60,625 bases of DNA, taken from NCBI GenBank assembly GCA_947589325.1, contig CANQAM010000011.1, positions 1-60,625 of the forward strand. Direction: 5' to 3'. The position numbers and the translations under genes are program-made. Below, piece by piece: positions 45,371 through 55,961 of this stretch. This DNA comes from an uncultured Bacteroidales bacterium (GTDB lineage: Bacteria; Bacteroidota; Bacteroidia; Bacteroidales; UBA11471). The notes beneath the pieces were generated by a model that saw nothing but the letters and a program-made list of their open reading frames with translations, made no database searches and was not told where the DNA came from. The stretch's first letter is position 1. Each line of letters starts with the position of its first letter.

Positions 45371-46162
45371 ATGAACAAAATCGTCAATAAAGAATACTTC
45401 TCCGCCAACGTCGTGAAACTCGAAGTGGAGGCGCCGCTCATCGCGCGGGCGCGCAAAGCGGGGCACTTCGTCATCGTGCGCACGGGAGAAAAAGGCGAGC
45501 GCATACCGCTCACCATCACCTCTGCCGATGTCGAACGCGGCACCATCACCTTAGTCATACAAGCCGTCGGGAAATCGACGCGCAAACTCTGCGCCCTCGA
45601 AGCGGGCGATTATATCACCGACATCGTGGGGCCGCTCGGCAAAGCCACCCATATCGAAAAATTCGGCACCGTAGTCTGTTGCGGCGGCGGTGTGGGCGTG
45701 GCACCCCTGCTCCCGATCGTCGAGGCGATGAAAAAAGCCGGCAACAAAGTCATCACCGTGCTGGCAGCCCGCACCAAAGAGCTCATCATTCTCGAAGAAC
45801 AGATGCGACAGCACTCCGACGAAGTAATCATCATGACCGACGACGGCTCCTACGGCAGGAAAGGACTTGTAACCAACGGCGTGGAAGAGGTCATCAACCG
45901 CGAGAAAGTGGACTTGTGCGTTACCATAGGTCCGGCTATTATGATGAAATTCGTCGCCCTGCTGACGAAAAAATACGACCTCCCCACCATCGCGTCGCTT
46001 AACACGATTATGGTAGACGGCACGGGTATGTGCGGCGCCTGCCGGGTTACCGTAGGCGGCAAAACGAAATTCGTCTGCGTGGACGGACCCGAGTTCGATG
46101 CGCATCAAGTCGATTTCGACGAAATGCTCATGCGGCTCTCATCTTATAAAGGTATCGAATAA
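45371..46162 (+). CDS. nfnA: FAD/NAD-binding electron-transfer subunit NfnA (sulfide/dihydroorotate dehydrogenase-like)
   Basis: A 263-residue ferredoxin-reductase-type flavoprotein. The FAD domain (1-95) has GHFVIVRTGEKGERIPLTIT. The NAD domain has VVCCGGGVGVAPLLPIVEAM. A [2Fe-2S] site is formed by cysteines in DGTGMCGACRVTVGGKTKFV and the following CVDGPEFD. With the next gene it would form NfnAB, which reduces NADP+ with NADH and reduced ferredoxin by flavin-based bifurcation. Start ATG 45371 follows the -7 box. The pair is 10 bases apart. Confidence 0.92.
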   Translation: MNKIVNKEYFSANVVKLEVEAPLIARARKAGHFVIVRTGEKGERIPLTITSADVERGTITLVIQAVGKSTRKLCALEAGDYITDIVGPLGKATHIEKFGTVVCCGGGVGVAPLLPIVEAMKKAGNKVITVLAARTKELIILEEQMRQHSDEVIIMTDDGSYGRKGLVTNGVEEVINREKVDLCVTIGPAIMMKFVALLTKKYDLPTIASLNTIMVDGTGMCGACRVTVGGKTKFVCVDGPEFDAHQVDFDEMLMRLSSYKGIE

Positions 46163-46172
46163 ACGAATCGAC

Positions 46173-47642
46173 ATGGACAACAAAGAATATCTGAACGCAC
46201 AGCGCGCCGAGGCTTGGCGCGAAGCCCTGCGGAAATCGAAACCCAACAAAGACCGCATAGGCATAGCCCGCGTGGCGATGAACGAGCTCGCGCCCGACTA
46301 CCGCATTACGTGCAACGAGGAAGTGAATCAAGGCCTTAATCGGGAGCAAGCCCTGCTCGAAGCAAGCCGCTGCCTCGACTGTCCGGAACCGCTCTGCACC
46401 ACCGGCTGCCCTGTCGGCATCAACATTCCGAAATTCATCAAGAATATCGAGCGCGGCGAAATACTCGAAGCCGCACGCACGTTGAAAGAAACCAGTGCGC
46501 TGCCTGCCGTCTGCGGGCGCGTGTGTCCGCAGGAGAAGCAGTGCGAATCGAAATGCTTTTATCTGCAAAAACTGAAAAAAGAGCCGGTCGCCATCGGCTA
46601 CCTCGAACGTTTCGCCGCCGACTACGAACGGGAAAGCGGACAAATATCCGTGCCCGAAATACCGCAGCGCAACGGCATAAAAATCGCCGTAGTAGGGTCG
46701 GGACCTGCCGGGCTCTCCTTCGCCGGCGACATGATAAAAAAAGGATACGCCGTAACCGTATTCGAGGCATTGCACGAAATCGGCGGCGTACTCAAATACG
46801 GCATTCCCGAATTTCGTCTGCCTAACAGCATCGTCGATGTCGAAATCGACAACCTGCGGAAAATGGGCGTCGAGTTCGTTACCGACTGCATCATCGGCAA
46901 AACGCTCTCGTACGACGATCTGCACGAAATGGGCTTCAAAGGCATATTCGCAGCAAGCGGCGCCGGACTGCCCCGCTTCATGAACATTCCGGGTGAAAAC
47001 CTCATCGGCGTGATGTCGAGCAACGAATACCTCACCCGCGTCAATCTGATGCGAGCGGCCGACCCCGAAGCCGACACGCCTGTACTGCCGGGTCGCAAAG
47101 TCGCTATCATCGGCGGCGGAAACACCGCCATGGACTCGGTGCGCACCGCCCGGCGGCTCGGCGCCGAACGGGCGATTATCGTCTATCGCCGCAGCGAAGA
47201 AGAGATGCCCGCCCGCATCGAAGAGGTGAAACACGCCAAAGAAGAGGGCATCGAATTCATGACCCTGCACAACCCCATCGAATACATCGGCGACGAGAAA
47301 GGGCACGTAACCCGTATGCGCCTGCAAAAAATGACGCTGGGCGAACCCGACGCTTCGGGCCGCCGCAGCCCCGTGCCCATACCCGGCGCCATTGTGGAAA
47401 TCGATGTCGATATGGTCATCGTCAGCGTCGGCGTATCGCCCAATCCTTTGATACCAAACACTTTCAAAGGATTGACCATCAGCTCGAAAGGCACCATTGT
47501 CGTCGATGAAAGCTCCATGCGGAGCGACCTGCCCGACCTCTACGCCGGCGGCGACATCGTGCGCGGCGGCGCCACCGTGATACTCGCCATGGGCGACGGG
47601 CGACGGGCAGCTGCCGCCATGGACGCGCAATTTCACCGATAA
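46173..47642 (+). CDS. nfnB: NADPH-dependent glutamate-synthase-type subunit NfnB (GltD-like)
   Basis: A 489-residue iron-sulfur flavoprotein. The N-terminal [4Fe-4S] region has [20 protein letters not shown] and [15 protein letters not shown]. The FAD site is [20 protein letters not shown] and the NADPH site is [20 protein letters not shown] second GD motif, [13 protein letters not shown], lies near the end. Adjacent nfnA argues for NfnB (bifurcating transhydrogenase) over the small subunit of glutamate synthase, since no large gltB-like gene is near. The start is ATG 46173. Confidence 0.92.
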   Translation: MDNKEYLNAQRAEAWREALRKSKPNKDRIGIARVAMNELAPDYRITCNEEVNQGLNREQALLEASRCLDCPEPLCTTGCPVGINIPKFIKNIERGEILEAARTLKETSALPAVCGRVCPQEKQCESKCFYLQKLKKEPVAIGYLERFAADYERESGQISVPEIPQRNGIKIAVVGSGPAGLSFAGDMIKKGYAVTVFEALHEIGGVLKYGIPEFRLPNSIVDVEIDNLRKMGVEFVTDCIIGKTLSYDDLHEMGFKGIFAASGAGLPRFMNIPGENLIGVMSSNEYLTRVNLMRAADPEADTPVLPGRKVAIIGGGNTAMDSVRTARRLGAERAIIVYRRSEEEMPARIEEVKHAKEEGIEFMTLHNPIEYIGDEKGHVTRMRLQKMTLGEPDASGRRSPVPIPGAIVEIDVDMVIVSVGVSPNPLIPNTFKGLTISSKGTIVVDESSMRSDLPDLYAGGDIVRGGATVILAMGDGRRAAAAMDAQFHR

Positions 47643-47661
47643 AGATTCTTTCGGAAAAACG

Positions 47662-47695
47662 TTTGACTTTTTCGATAAAAAAAATTCTACCTTTG
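47662..47695 (+). promoter_or_regulatory. Promoter of panB
   Basis: TTTG at 47662-47665, 22 bases, then TACCTTTG at 47688-47695, 32 bases before the ATG. Confidence 0.6.
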
Positions 47696-47727
47696 CATCG
47701 AAAATCATTCACCTAAACAGCATCTCT

Positions 47728-48546
47728 ATGTCAACCTACACCGAAGACAACCGCAAGGTAACGACCCGCCGTCTTGCCGAAATGAAAGAACGCGGTGAAA
47801 AAATTTCCATGCTTACCGCCTACGACTACTCCATGGCGACGCTCATCGACCGCGCCGGCATGGACGTCATTTTAGTCGGCGACTCCGCCTCGAATGTCAT
47901 GGCGGGAAACGCCACGACACTGCCCATGACGCTCGACCAGATGATTTACCACGGACAGGCGGTCGTGCGGGCGGTACGGCGTGCGTTGGTCGTCATAGAT
48001 ATGCCTTTCGGCTCTTATCAGGGCAACTCCAAAGAGGCGGTGGCTTCTGCGATACGCATCATGAAAGAGACGGGCGCCGACGCCGTGAAGTTGGAAGGCG
48101 GAGAGGAAGTTCGCGAATCCATTTCCCGCATACTGAGCGCAGGAATCCCTATCATGGGTCATCTCGGACTCACGCCCCAATCCATCAATAAATTCGGTAC
48201 ATACGCCGTACGCGCGCAGGAAGAAGCCGAAGCGCAGCAGCTTATCAAAGATGCGCACCTGCTCGAACAGCTCGGTTGTTTCGCCGTCGTGCTCGAAAAA
48301 ATTCCCGCCAAGCTCGCCGCCCGCGTAGCCGAGGAGGTAAGTATCCCCGTCATCGGAATCGGCGCCGGCGGAGGCGTGGACGGGCAAGTGCTCGTAATGC
48401 ACGATATGCTGGGCATCAACAAAGATTTTTCGCCGCGCTTTCTGCGCCGTTATGCCGACCTGCACAGCGTCATCACCGACGCCGTGAAGCAGTACATCTG
48501 CGACGTGAAATCGAGCGACTTCCCGAACGAATCGGAACAATACTGA
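47728..48546 (+). CDS. panB: 3-methyl-2-oxobutanoate hydroxymethyltransferase
   Basis: A 272-residue TIM-barrel enzyme making ketopantoate from 2-ketoisovalerate and methylene-tetrahydrofolate, the first step of pantothenate synthesis. Signatures are [64 protein letters not shown] and [19 protein letters not shown]. It has its own promoter and a terminator. No other pan gene is near. Confidence 0.97.
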   Translation: MSTYTEDNRKVTTRRLAEMKERGEKISMLTAYDYSMATLIDRAGMDVILVGDSASNVMAGNATTLPMTLDQMIYHGQAVVRAVRRALVVIDMPFGSYQGNSKEAVASAIRIMKETGADAVKLEGGEEVRESISRILSAGIPIMGHLGLTPQSINKFGTYAVRAQEEAEAQQLIKDAHLLEQLGCFAVVLEKIPAKLAARVAEEVSIPVIGIGAGGGVDGQVLVMHDMLGINKDFSPRFLRRYADLHSVITDAVKQYICDVKSSDFPNESEQY

Positions 48547-48564
48547 TTCCGACAGAAAATACCG

Positions 48565-48597
48565 AAAGGGGACAGACCGACGGTCAGTCCCCTTTTT
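48565..48597 (+). terminator. Terminator after panB
   Basis: AAAGGGGAC (48565-48573) and GTCCCCTTT (48587-48595) form a 9-bp stem, with further inner pairing of ACCG/CGGT, followed by Ts. Confidence 0.75.
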
Positions 48598-49178
48598 CAT
48601 TTTTCCTTTTGCTGCAAATAGACTTCGGCGGTATGCGCCAACTCGTCGTACCATGCTTTGCCGAAGCAGCGTATGAGCGGCTCCCGCAAAAAACGATAGA
48701 CCCGCACCCCTTCTTTGCGTCCGAGCACTTCGGCTGCCTTGCATATTTTCCAGCGATGGTAATTGACCGCCGTAAAGGCGGGATAGCGGGTAATCCGTAT
48801 CGGATAGAGGTGGCACGACAGGGGTTTATAAAAAGCGATGCGTCCCTCCCGAAAGGCTTTTTCGATAGCGCACATACACCTGCCGTTTTCGCCGTAGCAG
48901 GTAAATACGCAGTCTTTGCCTCCGACAATGGAGGTTACCAAGTCGCCCTCCTCATCGACGTATGCCACGCCCTGCCGTGCTATCACTTCGTGGGCGGCGG
49001 GAGTCAGGTCGTCGAGGAGCTGCGGCAGCAGCTCTTGCAGCTGCCGGTACTCCTCCTCCGTAATCGGTGCGCCGGCATCGCCTTCGATGCAGCAGGCGCC
49101 GCGACAGGCGTCGAGGTTGCACAAGAAGTGGCGTTCCACCACATCGAGGCTCACGAGGGCATCGCCTATCTGCAACAT
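48597..49178 (-). CDS. DUF3109 family protein (Cys-rich, possible metal or cluster binder)
   Basis: A 193-residue protein of unknown function, related to the YkgJ-type cysteine-cluster proteins. Cysteine groups are FLCNLDACRGACCIEGDAG near residues 18-36, then CVFTCYGENGRCMCAIEKAF and KPLSCHLYPIR, suggesting a zinc site or iron-sulfur cluster. The start chosen is ATG 49176-49178 (MLQIGDALVSLDVVERHFL), which matches my memory of homologues. An ATG at 49214 would overlap gpmI by 19 bases. It is last of the run with the acyl-CoA ligase and gpmI. Confidence 0.85.
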   Translation of the reverse strand: MLQIGDALVSLDVVERHFLCNLDACRGACCIEGDAGAPITEEEYRQLQELLPQLLDDLTPAAHEVIARQGVAYVDEEGDLVTSIVGGKDCVFTCYGENGRCMCAIEKAFREGRIAFYKPLSCHLYPIRITRYPAFTAVNYHRWKICKAAEVLGRKEGVRVYRFLREPLIRCFGKAWYDELAHTAEVYLQQKEK

Positions 49179-49195
49179 ATATGTCTCGGCGTCTT

Positions 49196-50722
49196 TCAAT
49201 CCGTAATCAGGCATTTGCCCGTCATTTCGGGCGGTGTCGCGATGCCCATGATATGGCAGAGCGAGGGGGCGACGTCCGCCAAAATGCCGTTTGCCACGCG
49301 GGCGTGTCTGTTCGGCGTTACGTACACGAAAGGAACGGGATTGAGCGAGTGCGCCGTGTTGGGCGTGCCGTCCTCGTTGAGGGCGTGGTCGGCGTTGCCA
49401 TGGTCGGCGATGATGATAGCTTCGTAGCCGGCAGCCACCGCCGTGTCGATAACCGAGCCGACGCACTCATCGACGGCGACGACGGCTTTTTCTATGGCGC
49501 TGTACACGCCGGTGTGCCCCACCATATCGCCGTTGGCGAAGTTGCACACCACCAAATCGTATTTCTCCGACGCCAGCGCCTTGTTGAGCGACTCTTTCAC
49601 TTCGTAAACGCTCATTTCGGGCTTCAGGTCGTAGGTCGCCACTTTGGGCGAGGGAATGAGTATGCGGTCTTCCTGCTCGAACTCGGCTTCGCGTCCGCCC
49701 GAGAAGAAGAACGTTACATGGGCGTATTTTTCGGTTTCGGCAATGCGCAGCTGCCGGCGACCGGCTTTCGCCACGACTTCGCCCAGCGTATTCACCACAT
49801 TTTCCTTGTCGAAAAGAATATGCAAGCCCGTAAACTTGGCATCGTAGGGCGTCATGCAGCAATAGTAGAGCGGCAGCGTGTGCATGCCGAGTTCGGGCAT
49901 ATCCTGCTGGGTGAGCACGATAGTAAGCTCTTTGGCGCGGTCGTTGCGGTAGTTGAAGAATATCACCACGTCGTCGGGTTCGATGACGGCAACAGGTTTT
50001 CCGGCGGCATCGACATGAACGACGGGCTTTACAAACTCGTCGGTTACGCCGGCGTCGTACGAAGCCTGCATGGCAGCCTGCATATCGGCAGCCGGCGTGC
50101 CCTTGCCCGACACCACGAGGTCGTAAGCCTCTTTGATGCGCTCCCAGCGTTTGTCGCGGTCCATGGCGTAGTAGCGCCCCACAATCGAAGCGATTTTCCC
50201 GCCGGTGGCGGCAAGATGTTTTTCGAGGTCGGCAATGAAGCCTTTACCGCTGCGGGGGTCGGTGTCGCGACCGTCCATGAAGCAGTGCACGAAATGGTCG
50301 GCGATGCCGTATTCACGGGCGATGTCGCAGAGGGCGAAAAGGTGGTCGAGCGAGCTGTGTACGCCGCCGTCGGACACCAGCCCCATGAAGTGCACCCGCT
50401 TGCGGTGGTCGCGGGCGTATGAAAATGCTTTCACGATTTCGGGGTTGGAGAGAATCGAGCGGTCTTGACAGGCGCGGTTGATTTTCACCAAGTCCTGATA
50501 GACGATGCGACCGGCGCCGATATTGAGGTGTCCCACTTCGGAGTTGCCCATTTGTCCGTCGGGCAGTCCCACGTTTTCGCCCGATGCTTGCAGCTGCGAA
50601 TGGGGGTATTCCGCCAGCAGTTTGTCCCAGTGCGGGGTCGGGGTGTTATAGATGACGTCGTCTTTGGCTCGATCGCCGATGCCCCAGCCGTCGAGAATCA
50701 ACAGAAATGCTTTCTTATTCAT
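49196..50722 (-). CDS. gpmI: 2,3-bisphosphoglycerate-independent phosphoglycerate mutase
   Basis: A 508-residue alkaline-phosphatase-fold enzyme interconverting 3- and 2-phosphoglycerate in glycolysis. It opens [20 protein letters not shown] (metal ligand D11) and carries the phosphorylated serine S61 in [15 protein letters not shown]. Metal-site motifs FCSNGD-like [16 protein letters not shown] and [10 protein letters not shown] are present. The start is ATG 50720-50722. The frame is open further upstream, but that extension overlaps the acyl-CoA ligase and lacks homology. It lies 17 bases before the DUF3109 gene. Confidence 0.97.
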   Translation of the reverse strand: MNKKAFLLILDGWGIGDRAKDDVIYNTPTPHWDKLLAEYPHSQLQASGENVGLPDGQMGNSEVGHLNIGAGRIVYQDLVKINRACQDRSILSNPEIVKAFSYARDHRKRVHFMGLVSDGGVHSSLDHLFALCDIAREYGIADHFVHCFMDGRDTDPRSGKGFIADLEKHLAATGGKIASIVGRYYAMDRDKRWERIKEAYDLVVSGKGTPAADMQAAMQASYDAGVTDEFVKPVVHVDAAGKPVAVIEPDDVVIFFNYRNDRAKELTIVLTQQDMPELGMHTLPLYYCCMTPYDAKFTGLHILFDKENVVNTLGEVVAKAGRRQLRIAETEKYAHVTFFFSGGREAEFEQEDRILIPSPKVATYDLKPEMSVYEVKESLNKALASEKYDLVVCNFANGDMVGHTGVYSAIEKAVVAVDECVGSVIDTAVAAGYEAIIIADHGNADHALNEDGTPNTAHSLNPVPFVYVTPNRHARVANGILADVAPSLCHIMGIATPPEMTGKCLITD

Positions 50723-50768
50723 TGTCGTAAATTTTTTATGGATTTCTTTTTTACCTTTATTTTTCCGG

Positions 50769-52466
50769 TCAGGCTTCGGCTCTTTCCTTATCGGGAAGCG
50801 GCTCGAAATTGGTATAGAGATACCGTTTGATGCTGCGCTTGGGCGTTTTCTCGAACTCGGACTGGTAGATGCGTATATACGCGATGTTTTCGTAAGCCGC
50901 CAGTTCCTTGTTGATGTTGCGGCGTACCTCCTCCATCGCCACCGGCAGGTCGTCGAGGGAAAGACCGTAGGCATCGACCGCCTCGAAATCGGGATAGACC
51001 AACGCCACGAGTTTGCCCTCTTTTTCGATGACCAGACTTTCCATGACGAACGGCATGTTGTTGAGTTTCGATTCGATTTCTTCGGGGTAGATGTTCTGCC
51101 CGTTCGCACCGAGAATCATCGTCTTGTAGCGGCCTTTTATGAAGATGGTGTCGTCGTCGCCCACCGTGCCCATGTCGCCGGTATGCAGCCACCCGTCGGC
51201 ATCTATAACGTTTGCGGTGGCTTCTTCGTTCTTGTAATAACCTTTCATAACATTTTCGCCGCGCACGCATATCTCGCCCGGAATCAGGTGCGGGTCGGCG
51301 GAGTCGATTTTCACCTCCATGTAGCCTTCGAGAATGCGACCCGACGAACGGGGCACGAACTTCTTCCAGTGCGTATAGCTGATGAGCGGGGCACACTCCG
51401 TCATGCCGTAGCCCACCGTGAAGGGGAATTTTATTTTGTAGAGGAACTGCTCCACTTCGGCGTTGAGCGGCGCGCCGCCCACGATTACCTGCTCGAAGCG
51501 TCCGCCGAAAGCGTCGATGAGCTTTTTGCATATCTGCCCGTAGATGCGGGTGTCGAGCAGGGGGAGCGAGAGCGCCAGCCGCATCGGGCGTTTTTGCAGC
51601 ATAGGCAGTATCTGCTTCCGGTATATCTTTTCGAGAATCAGGGGTACGCAGATGATAAGGTTGGGTTTCACCTCCTCCAACGCTTTGAGCAGGATTTTCG
51701 GCGAAGGAATTTTTCCCAACAGGGTAACGTGCGTGCCCACCGCCAGCGGCGTCAGCAGGTCGAATGCGCAGCCGTAGGCGTGTGCCAGCGGCAAGAACGA
51801 GAGACATTTGCTCCCGCGATAGTGCAGTTTCGATTCTATGCCGAAGCAGGTGTTGCCCGCCAGATTGTTGCCCGTAAGCATCACCCCTTTACTGAATCCC
51901 GTCGTGCCCGAAGTGTAGTTGATAAGGCTCACCTTGTCGTTGCCCAACTCGGCGTACTTCACGTCATTGCGCGAAAAACCTTTGGGGTAGGCGCGGCGGA
52001 AGTGGGCATCAGCGTCCGCCCAATACTGCATGATGTCTTCGCCGTCGCGTTGGTCGAGACAGGTGTAGTTGTCGAGCGAAACGACCCCGCGTATCTGCGG
52101 CAGCTTCTCCATTTCGATATGCTCCCACGCCAGACTGCCGGCAAAAAGCAGTATCGAGTCCGAATGGTTGATGATGTGGTGCACGTCGTTGGGATTGAAA
52201 TCTTGCAAAATGGGCACGATGATGGCGCCGTAGGTAACCGTCGCAAAAAACGCCATGACCCAGCGCGGCGTATTCCGTCCTATCAGCGCGATTTTGTCGC
52301 CGCGACGTATGCGGCAGTGTTTGAGAAGCAGATGCAGCCGCGCTATCTGTTCCGCCATTTCACCGTAAGTAAAAGACTCCCGCGTGTTGTAGTCGGTCAA
52401 TGCCGGAAGTTCCCAATTCTCTTGGAAGCTCTTTTCGTACAGTTTGATGAAATTCTGCTCTATCAT
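50769..52466 (-). CDS. fadD: Long-chain fatty acyl-CoA ligase (AMP-forming)
   Basis: A 565-residue member of the ANL adenylating superfamily. The AMP-binding loop is [20 protein letters not shown]. Further motifs are [27 protein letters not shown] and [20 protein letters not shown]. Members of this type activate fatty acids for phospholipid or degradation use. The specific chain length is unknown. It is first of the run with gpmI and the DUF3109 gene. A -7 box lies 34 bases upstream of the ATG. Confidence 0.9.
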   Translation of the reverse strand: MIEQNFIKLYEKSFQENWELPALTDYNTRESFTYGEMAEQIARLHLLLKHCRIRRGDKIALIGRNTPRWVMAFFATVTYGAIIVPILQDFNPNDVHHIINHSDSILLFAGSLAWEHIEMEKLPQIRGVVSLDNYTCLDQRDGEDIMQYWADADAHFRRAYPKGFSRNDVKYAELGNDKVSLINYTSGTTGFSKGVMLTGNNLAGNTCFGIESKLHYRGSKCLSFLPLAHAYGCAFDLLTPLAVGTHVTLLGKIPSPKILLKALEEVKPNLIICVPLILEKIYRKQILPMLQKRPMRLALSLPLLDTRIYGQICKKLIDAFGGRFEQVIVGGAPLNAEVEQFLYKIKFPFTVGYGMTECAPLISYTHWKKFVPRSSGRILEGYMEVKIDSADPHLIPGEICVRGENVMKGYYKNEEATANVIDADGWLHTGDMGTVGDDDTIFIKGRYKTMILGANGQNIYPEEIESKLNNMPFVMESLVIEKEGKLVALVYPDFEAVDAYGLSLDDLPVAMEEVRRNINKELAAYENIAYIRIYQSEFEKTPKRSIKRYLYTNFEPLPDKERAEA

Positions 52467-52500
52467 ACGTTTTCAGGGGGAGGTATTTGCCATTCGGTTG

Positions 52501-52508
52501 CAAATATA
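52501..52508 (-). promoter_or_regulatory. -7 box of the acyl-CoA ligase-gpmI run
   Basis: Minus-strand TATATTTG, 34 bases before the ATG at 52466. No -33 element at normal distance. Confidence 0.45.
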
Positions 52509-52582
52509 CGAAATAAAATCGAAAAATTGTAAATTCGGGCAAATTGCCGAAAACGTATCGAAAAAAAGGAGAAAAGTTTTCT

Positions 52583-52613
52583 TTTGTTTTACCGGTTGTT
52601 TTCCGTAATTTTG
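52583..52613 (+). promoter_or_regulatory. Promoter of the GH106-like gene, almost touching its start codon
   Basis: TTTG at 52583-52586, 19 bases, then TAATTTTG at 52606-52613. This is a full consensus match. Only 7 bases separate it from the ATG at 52621, so transcription would start at or within a few bases of the start codon. Confidence 0.6.
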
Positions 52614-52620
52614 GCAAATT

Positions 52621-55600
52621 ATGTATCGGATATTCTGTTTGGGATTAGCGGCTCTCCTCGTCTTGACGGGGTGCGGACGACACGCCGACGAAGCGCCCAA
52701 TTCTCTGCGGGAGGCTTTGGCTGGCTTTCTCACGCCGCAAGACACGGCACGGACGAAAGTGTGGTGGTTTCACGGCGAAACGGAAACGACCCGCGAAGGC
52801 ATCACCGCCGATTTGGAAGCATTCCGGCGCGCCGGCGTGGGCGGAGTCGTCTATTACGACCAAGTGCACGGCGACGGAAAAGGGGCGTGCGAGGCGCTCT
52901 CGCCGGAATGGTGGGAGATGCTGTTTTTTGCCGCACGGGAGGCTGCCCGTGTAGGGCTTTCTTTTGAAACGCATATCTCCAACGGCTTCGTAGCCGGCGG
53001 ACCGTGGATTACGCCCGAGTCGGGTATGCAGATGCTCACCGCTGCCGATACGACGCTGACGGGAGGTCGCCGCATAGAAGTGCGGCTACCGAAGCCCGAA
53101 TCGGCTTACGGCTGCTACGGCGACGTCGCCGTATTGGCATTTCCCGTCGCCGACGATGCCGGCGACAACCGCTCGCTGCACCCGCGCATTGCGTACAATA
53201 TCCGAGACCTCGATGCCGAAAAAATATTCGAACACGGGAAAGCATTGGTGCGCATTCCGAAGCCGGAGCGCGGGAATGCGGTATTCCTGACGCTCGACTT
53301 CGGACGCGACTTCACCGCCCGCAGCCTCTCCTACCAAGCCGCGCCGCAGGGCAAGGCGACCACGAGTGCGACCAACGTGCCGGGCTGTCCGTCGGACACG
53401 TTCACGGGCACAGGCTATCGGGTGCTGCCCGACTTGGGCACCCTCGAAGCGTCGGACAACGGCACCGACTACCGCCCCGTGTGCCGGCTGCTGCCGATAT
53501 ACAAAGCGCATTCGAATTGGCGGCAGAAGACGGTTTCATTTCCGGCAGTTACCGCCCGCTATTTCCGCCTCCGCCTGTACGGCGGAGAAGAAAGCGACCG
53601 TGCGCCCGATATTCGGCTCGGCGACGTGTGTCTGTCGTCGCGCGCCTGCATCGACCAATGGGAAGAGAAAGCGGGGCTTTTCTCCGAATACATCGAAAAA
53701 GACCGCACGCCGGCTTACGCACCGGAGGAAACGGTGCAGCGCGAAGACATCATCGACCTGACGGCTCGCGTCGATAGCGGCGGCACGCTGCACTGGGACG
53801 CCCCGCAAGGGCGGTGGCGCATCGTGCGGCTGGCTTACGTTCCCACCGGCGGTAAGACAAAGCACGGACGGAGCAACATGAAAGGACTGGAATGCGGCAA
53901 GCTGTCGGCCCACGCCGTCGAGGTGCACTGGAACAATTATCTGAAACCGATTGCCGACTCGCTGAAACGACACGGCGGCAGACTATCGGGCGTGGCGATG
54001 GACAGCCACGAAGCCGGTTCGCAAAACTGGACGAAAGGATTTGAAAAAGAGTTTCTGCGCCTGCGGGGATACGACATGATGCCTTACCTGCCCGCCATGG
54101 CGGGCTACGTGGTAGAGTCGCGCGAGGAATCAGACCGTTTCTTGTTCGACGTCCGTCGCACGATAGCCGACCTTATCGCCGAAAAATATTATGGAACGCT
54201 GCAACAGCTGTGTCGGGAAAACGGACTGGAATTTACGGCGCAGGCAACGGGAAACGCCCTCTGCATCGTGGCTGACCCCATACAAGCCAAAGGTCGGGTG
54301 GAAAAACCGCAGGGCGAATTTTGGGCGATACACCCCGACGGCAACTACGACATCAAAGAATGTTCGTCGGCAGCCCACCTGTACGGGAAGCGCATAGCCT
54401 CGGCGGAAGCCTTTACCGACGCCCGATTTTCCCATTCATTGGCATACTTGAAATCGCTGGCGGACTATGCCTACTGTTTCGGCATCAACGAGTTCGCCGT
54501 TTGCGCCTCGGCTTACCAACCCTACCTCGACAAGATACCCGGCAACACCGGCGGCGGACGCCACTACTGCCTCAACCGAAACAATACCTACTGGCCGTAC
54601 AGCCGCAGCTTCTGGGACTATCAGGCGCGCTGCGCATTCCTGATGCGGCAGGGCGAGCCGGTCATCGACCTATGTATCTATCTCGGCGAAAACGCGCCGG
54701 TGAAAATATTGACGCACCGTCTGCCCGAAGTGCCGGCAGGGCTTGACTTCGACGCTTTCACGATCGACGCGCTGCTGTCGAGAATGTCGGCGGAAGACGG
54801 GCGCATCGTCCTGCCCGACGGCATGAGTTACCGCATGATGGTGCTGCCCCGCAGCGGCGAAATAACGTGGGAGGCTCTGCAAAAAATCGCATCGCTCGTG
54901 AAAGCCGGCGTACCCGTTTACGGCAGCCGACCTACCGGTTCGAGAAGCCTGCGCGACAAAAATCATGACCGGCAATACGACGCTTTGGTCGCCGAAATGT
55001 GGGGCGAAGAAGCGACACCGTCGGGGCACCGCCGATACGGGAAAGGTACGGTGTATTGGGGGTTACCTTTGGCAAAAGCGGTCGAAGCGGCCGGCATCGC
55101 GCCCGACCTCGCTCTCGCTCACGGCAGCGTGAAAAAAGATTCGATATATTTCGCCCACCGCCGACTTGCCGATGCCGACCTCTATTTCATTGCCAATCAT
55201 GCCGACACACCGATGAATGATACATTCACATTCCGCTGCGACCGGACTGCGGCAGAGTTGTGGAATCCGGTTACGGGACAGCGCTACCGGCTGTCGGCAG
55301 AGCCTTCGCCCAAAGGCTTTGCGTCCGTGCCTTTGCAACTCGCGGCAAAAGAATCGTTCTTCATCGTATGGACAGACGAGCCGTCGGGCGACGACCTGCC
55401 CTGTCTGCCGAACATGATGACAGAGCGGCGCGAAGAAATCGCCGGAGAATGGGGCGTTCATTTTTCTGAAAAAACAGGAGGCTGCGGAAAAACGGTATTC
55501 ACCACGCTCGCCGACTGGCGCGACAGCGACGACCCGCGCATCAAATACTATTCGGGTACAGCCGTTTACAAAAAAGAAATACAGATAAAGAAACAAACTT

Positions 55601-55920
55601 CGGACGAGCGGGTGTACCTGCAATTCGAAGCGCTGCACGACGTTGCCCGCGTCGTACTCGGCAGCGATACCGTCGCCACCGTATGGTGCGCGCCTTACGA
55701 AGCCGACCTGACAGAGGCGGCAAGAAACGGGAAAGATACGTTGAAAATATTTGTCGCCAATTCGCTGATGAACCGTATGATAGGCGATGCCTCCCTGCCG
55801 GAGAATGAACAGATAACGTGCGCCCTGCCGCCAATTGTCACACCCGATGATACGTTACAACCTTCCGGCATCGTCGGAAAAATATTCCTTCTGTACCGCC
55901 GTCCGCCGACAGGCAAATAA
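52621..55920 (+). CDS. GH106-like glycoside hydrolase lipoprotein (putative alpha-L-rhamnosidase)
   Basis: A 1099-residue protein. Residues 1-19 form a lipoprotein signal ending LVLTGC. The N-terminal catalytic region has KVWWFHGETETTREGITADL, AFRRAGVGGVVYYDQVH, SPEWWEMLFFAAREAARVGL and GGPWITPESGMQML. This pattern is typical of GH106, whose characterised members are alpha-L-rhamnosidases. The C-terminus has a beta-sandwich, carbohydrate-binding-like region. No SusC/SusD pair or regulator of a polysaccharide locus is near, so the natural substrate is unknown. It is a single gene with a promoter of its own. Confidence 0.82.
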   Translation: MYRIFCLGLAALLVLTGCGRHADEAPNSLREALAGFLTPQDTARTKVWWFHGETETTREGITADLEAFRRAGVGGVVYYDQVHGDGKGACEALSPEWWEMLFFAAREAARVGLSFETHISNGFVAGGPWITPESGMQMLTAADTTLTGGRRIEVRLPKPESAYGCYGDVAVLAFPVADDAGDNRSLHPRIAYNIRDLDAEKIFEHGKALVRIPKPERGNAVFLTLDFGRDFTARSLSYQAAPQGKATTSATNVPGCPSDTFTGTGYRVLPDLGTLEASDNGTDYRPVCRLLPIYKAHSNWRQKTVSFPAVTARYFRLRLYGGEESDRAPDIRLGDVCLSSRACIDQWEEKAGLFSEYIEKDRTPAYAPEETVQREDIIDLTARVDSGGTLHWDAPQGRWRIVRLAYVPTGGKTKHGRSNMKGLECGKLSAHAVEVHWNNYLKPIADSLKRHGGRLSGVAMDSHEAGSQNWTKGFEKEFLRLRGYDMMPYLPAMAGYVVESREESDRFLFDVRRTIADLIAEKYYGTLQQLCRENGLEFTAQATGNALCIVADPIQAKGRVEKPQGEFWAIHPDGNYDIKECSSAAHLYGKRIASAEAFTDARFSHSLAYLKSLADYAYCFGINEFAVCASAYQPYLDKIPGNTGGGRHYCLNRNNTYWPYSRSFWDYQARCAFLMRQGEPVIDLCIYLGENAPVKILTHRLPEVPAGLDFDAFTIDALLSRMSAEDGRIVLPDGMSYRMMVLPRSGEITWEALQKIASLVKAGVPVYGSRPTGSRSLRDKNHDRQYDALVAEMWGEEATPSGHRRYGKGTVYWGLPLAKAVEAAGIAPDLALAHGSVKKDSIYFAHRRLADADLYFIANHADTPMNDTFTFRCDRTAAELWNPVTGQRYRLSAEPSPKGFASVPLQLAAKESFFIVWTDEPSGDDLPCLPNMMTERREEIAGEWGVHFSEKTGGCGKTVFTTLADWRDSDDPRIKYYSGTAVYKKEIQIKKQTSDERVYLQFEALHDVARVVLGSDTVATVWCAPYEADLTEAARNGKDTLKIFVANSLMNRMIGDASLPENEQITCALPPIVTPDDTLQPSGIVGKIFLLYRRPPTGK

Positions 55921-55961
55921 AAAAGAGCGGGAAAGAAAACACGGATTTGCCGCAAAATAAT

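Noticed and set aside
46173-47642. Small subunit of glutamate synthase (gltD) as the identity of this gene
   Set aside because: The adjacent gene encodes an NfnA-type FAD/[2Fe-2S] subunit and no large glutamate synthase gene is near, so NfnB fits better.
46128-47708. A 526-codon minus-strand frame opposite nfnB
   Set aside because: nfnB has intact cluster and nucleotide motifs; the antisense frame lacks any.
50723-51109. N-terminal extension of the gpmI frame
   Set aside because: It overlaps the acyl-CoA ligase in another frame, and the family start [14 protein letters not shown] is at 50722.
50652-52532. A 626-codon plus-strand frame opposite the acyl-CoA ligase
   Set aside because: The minus-strand AMP-binding enzyme is certain; the other frame overlaps it fully.
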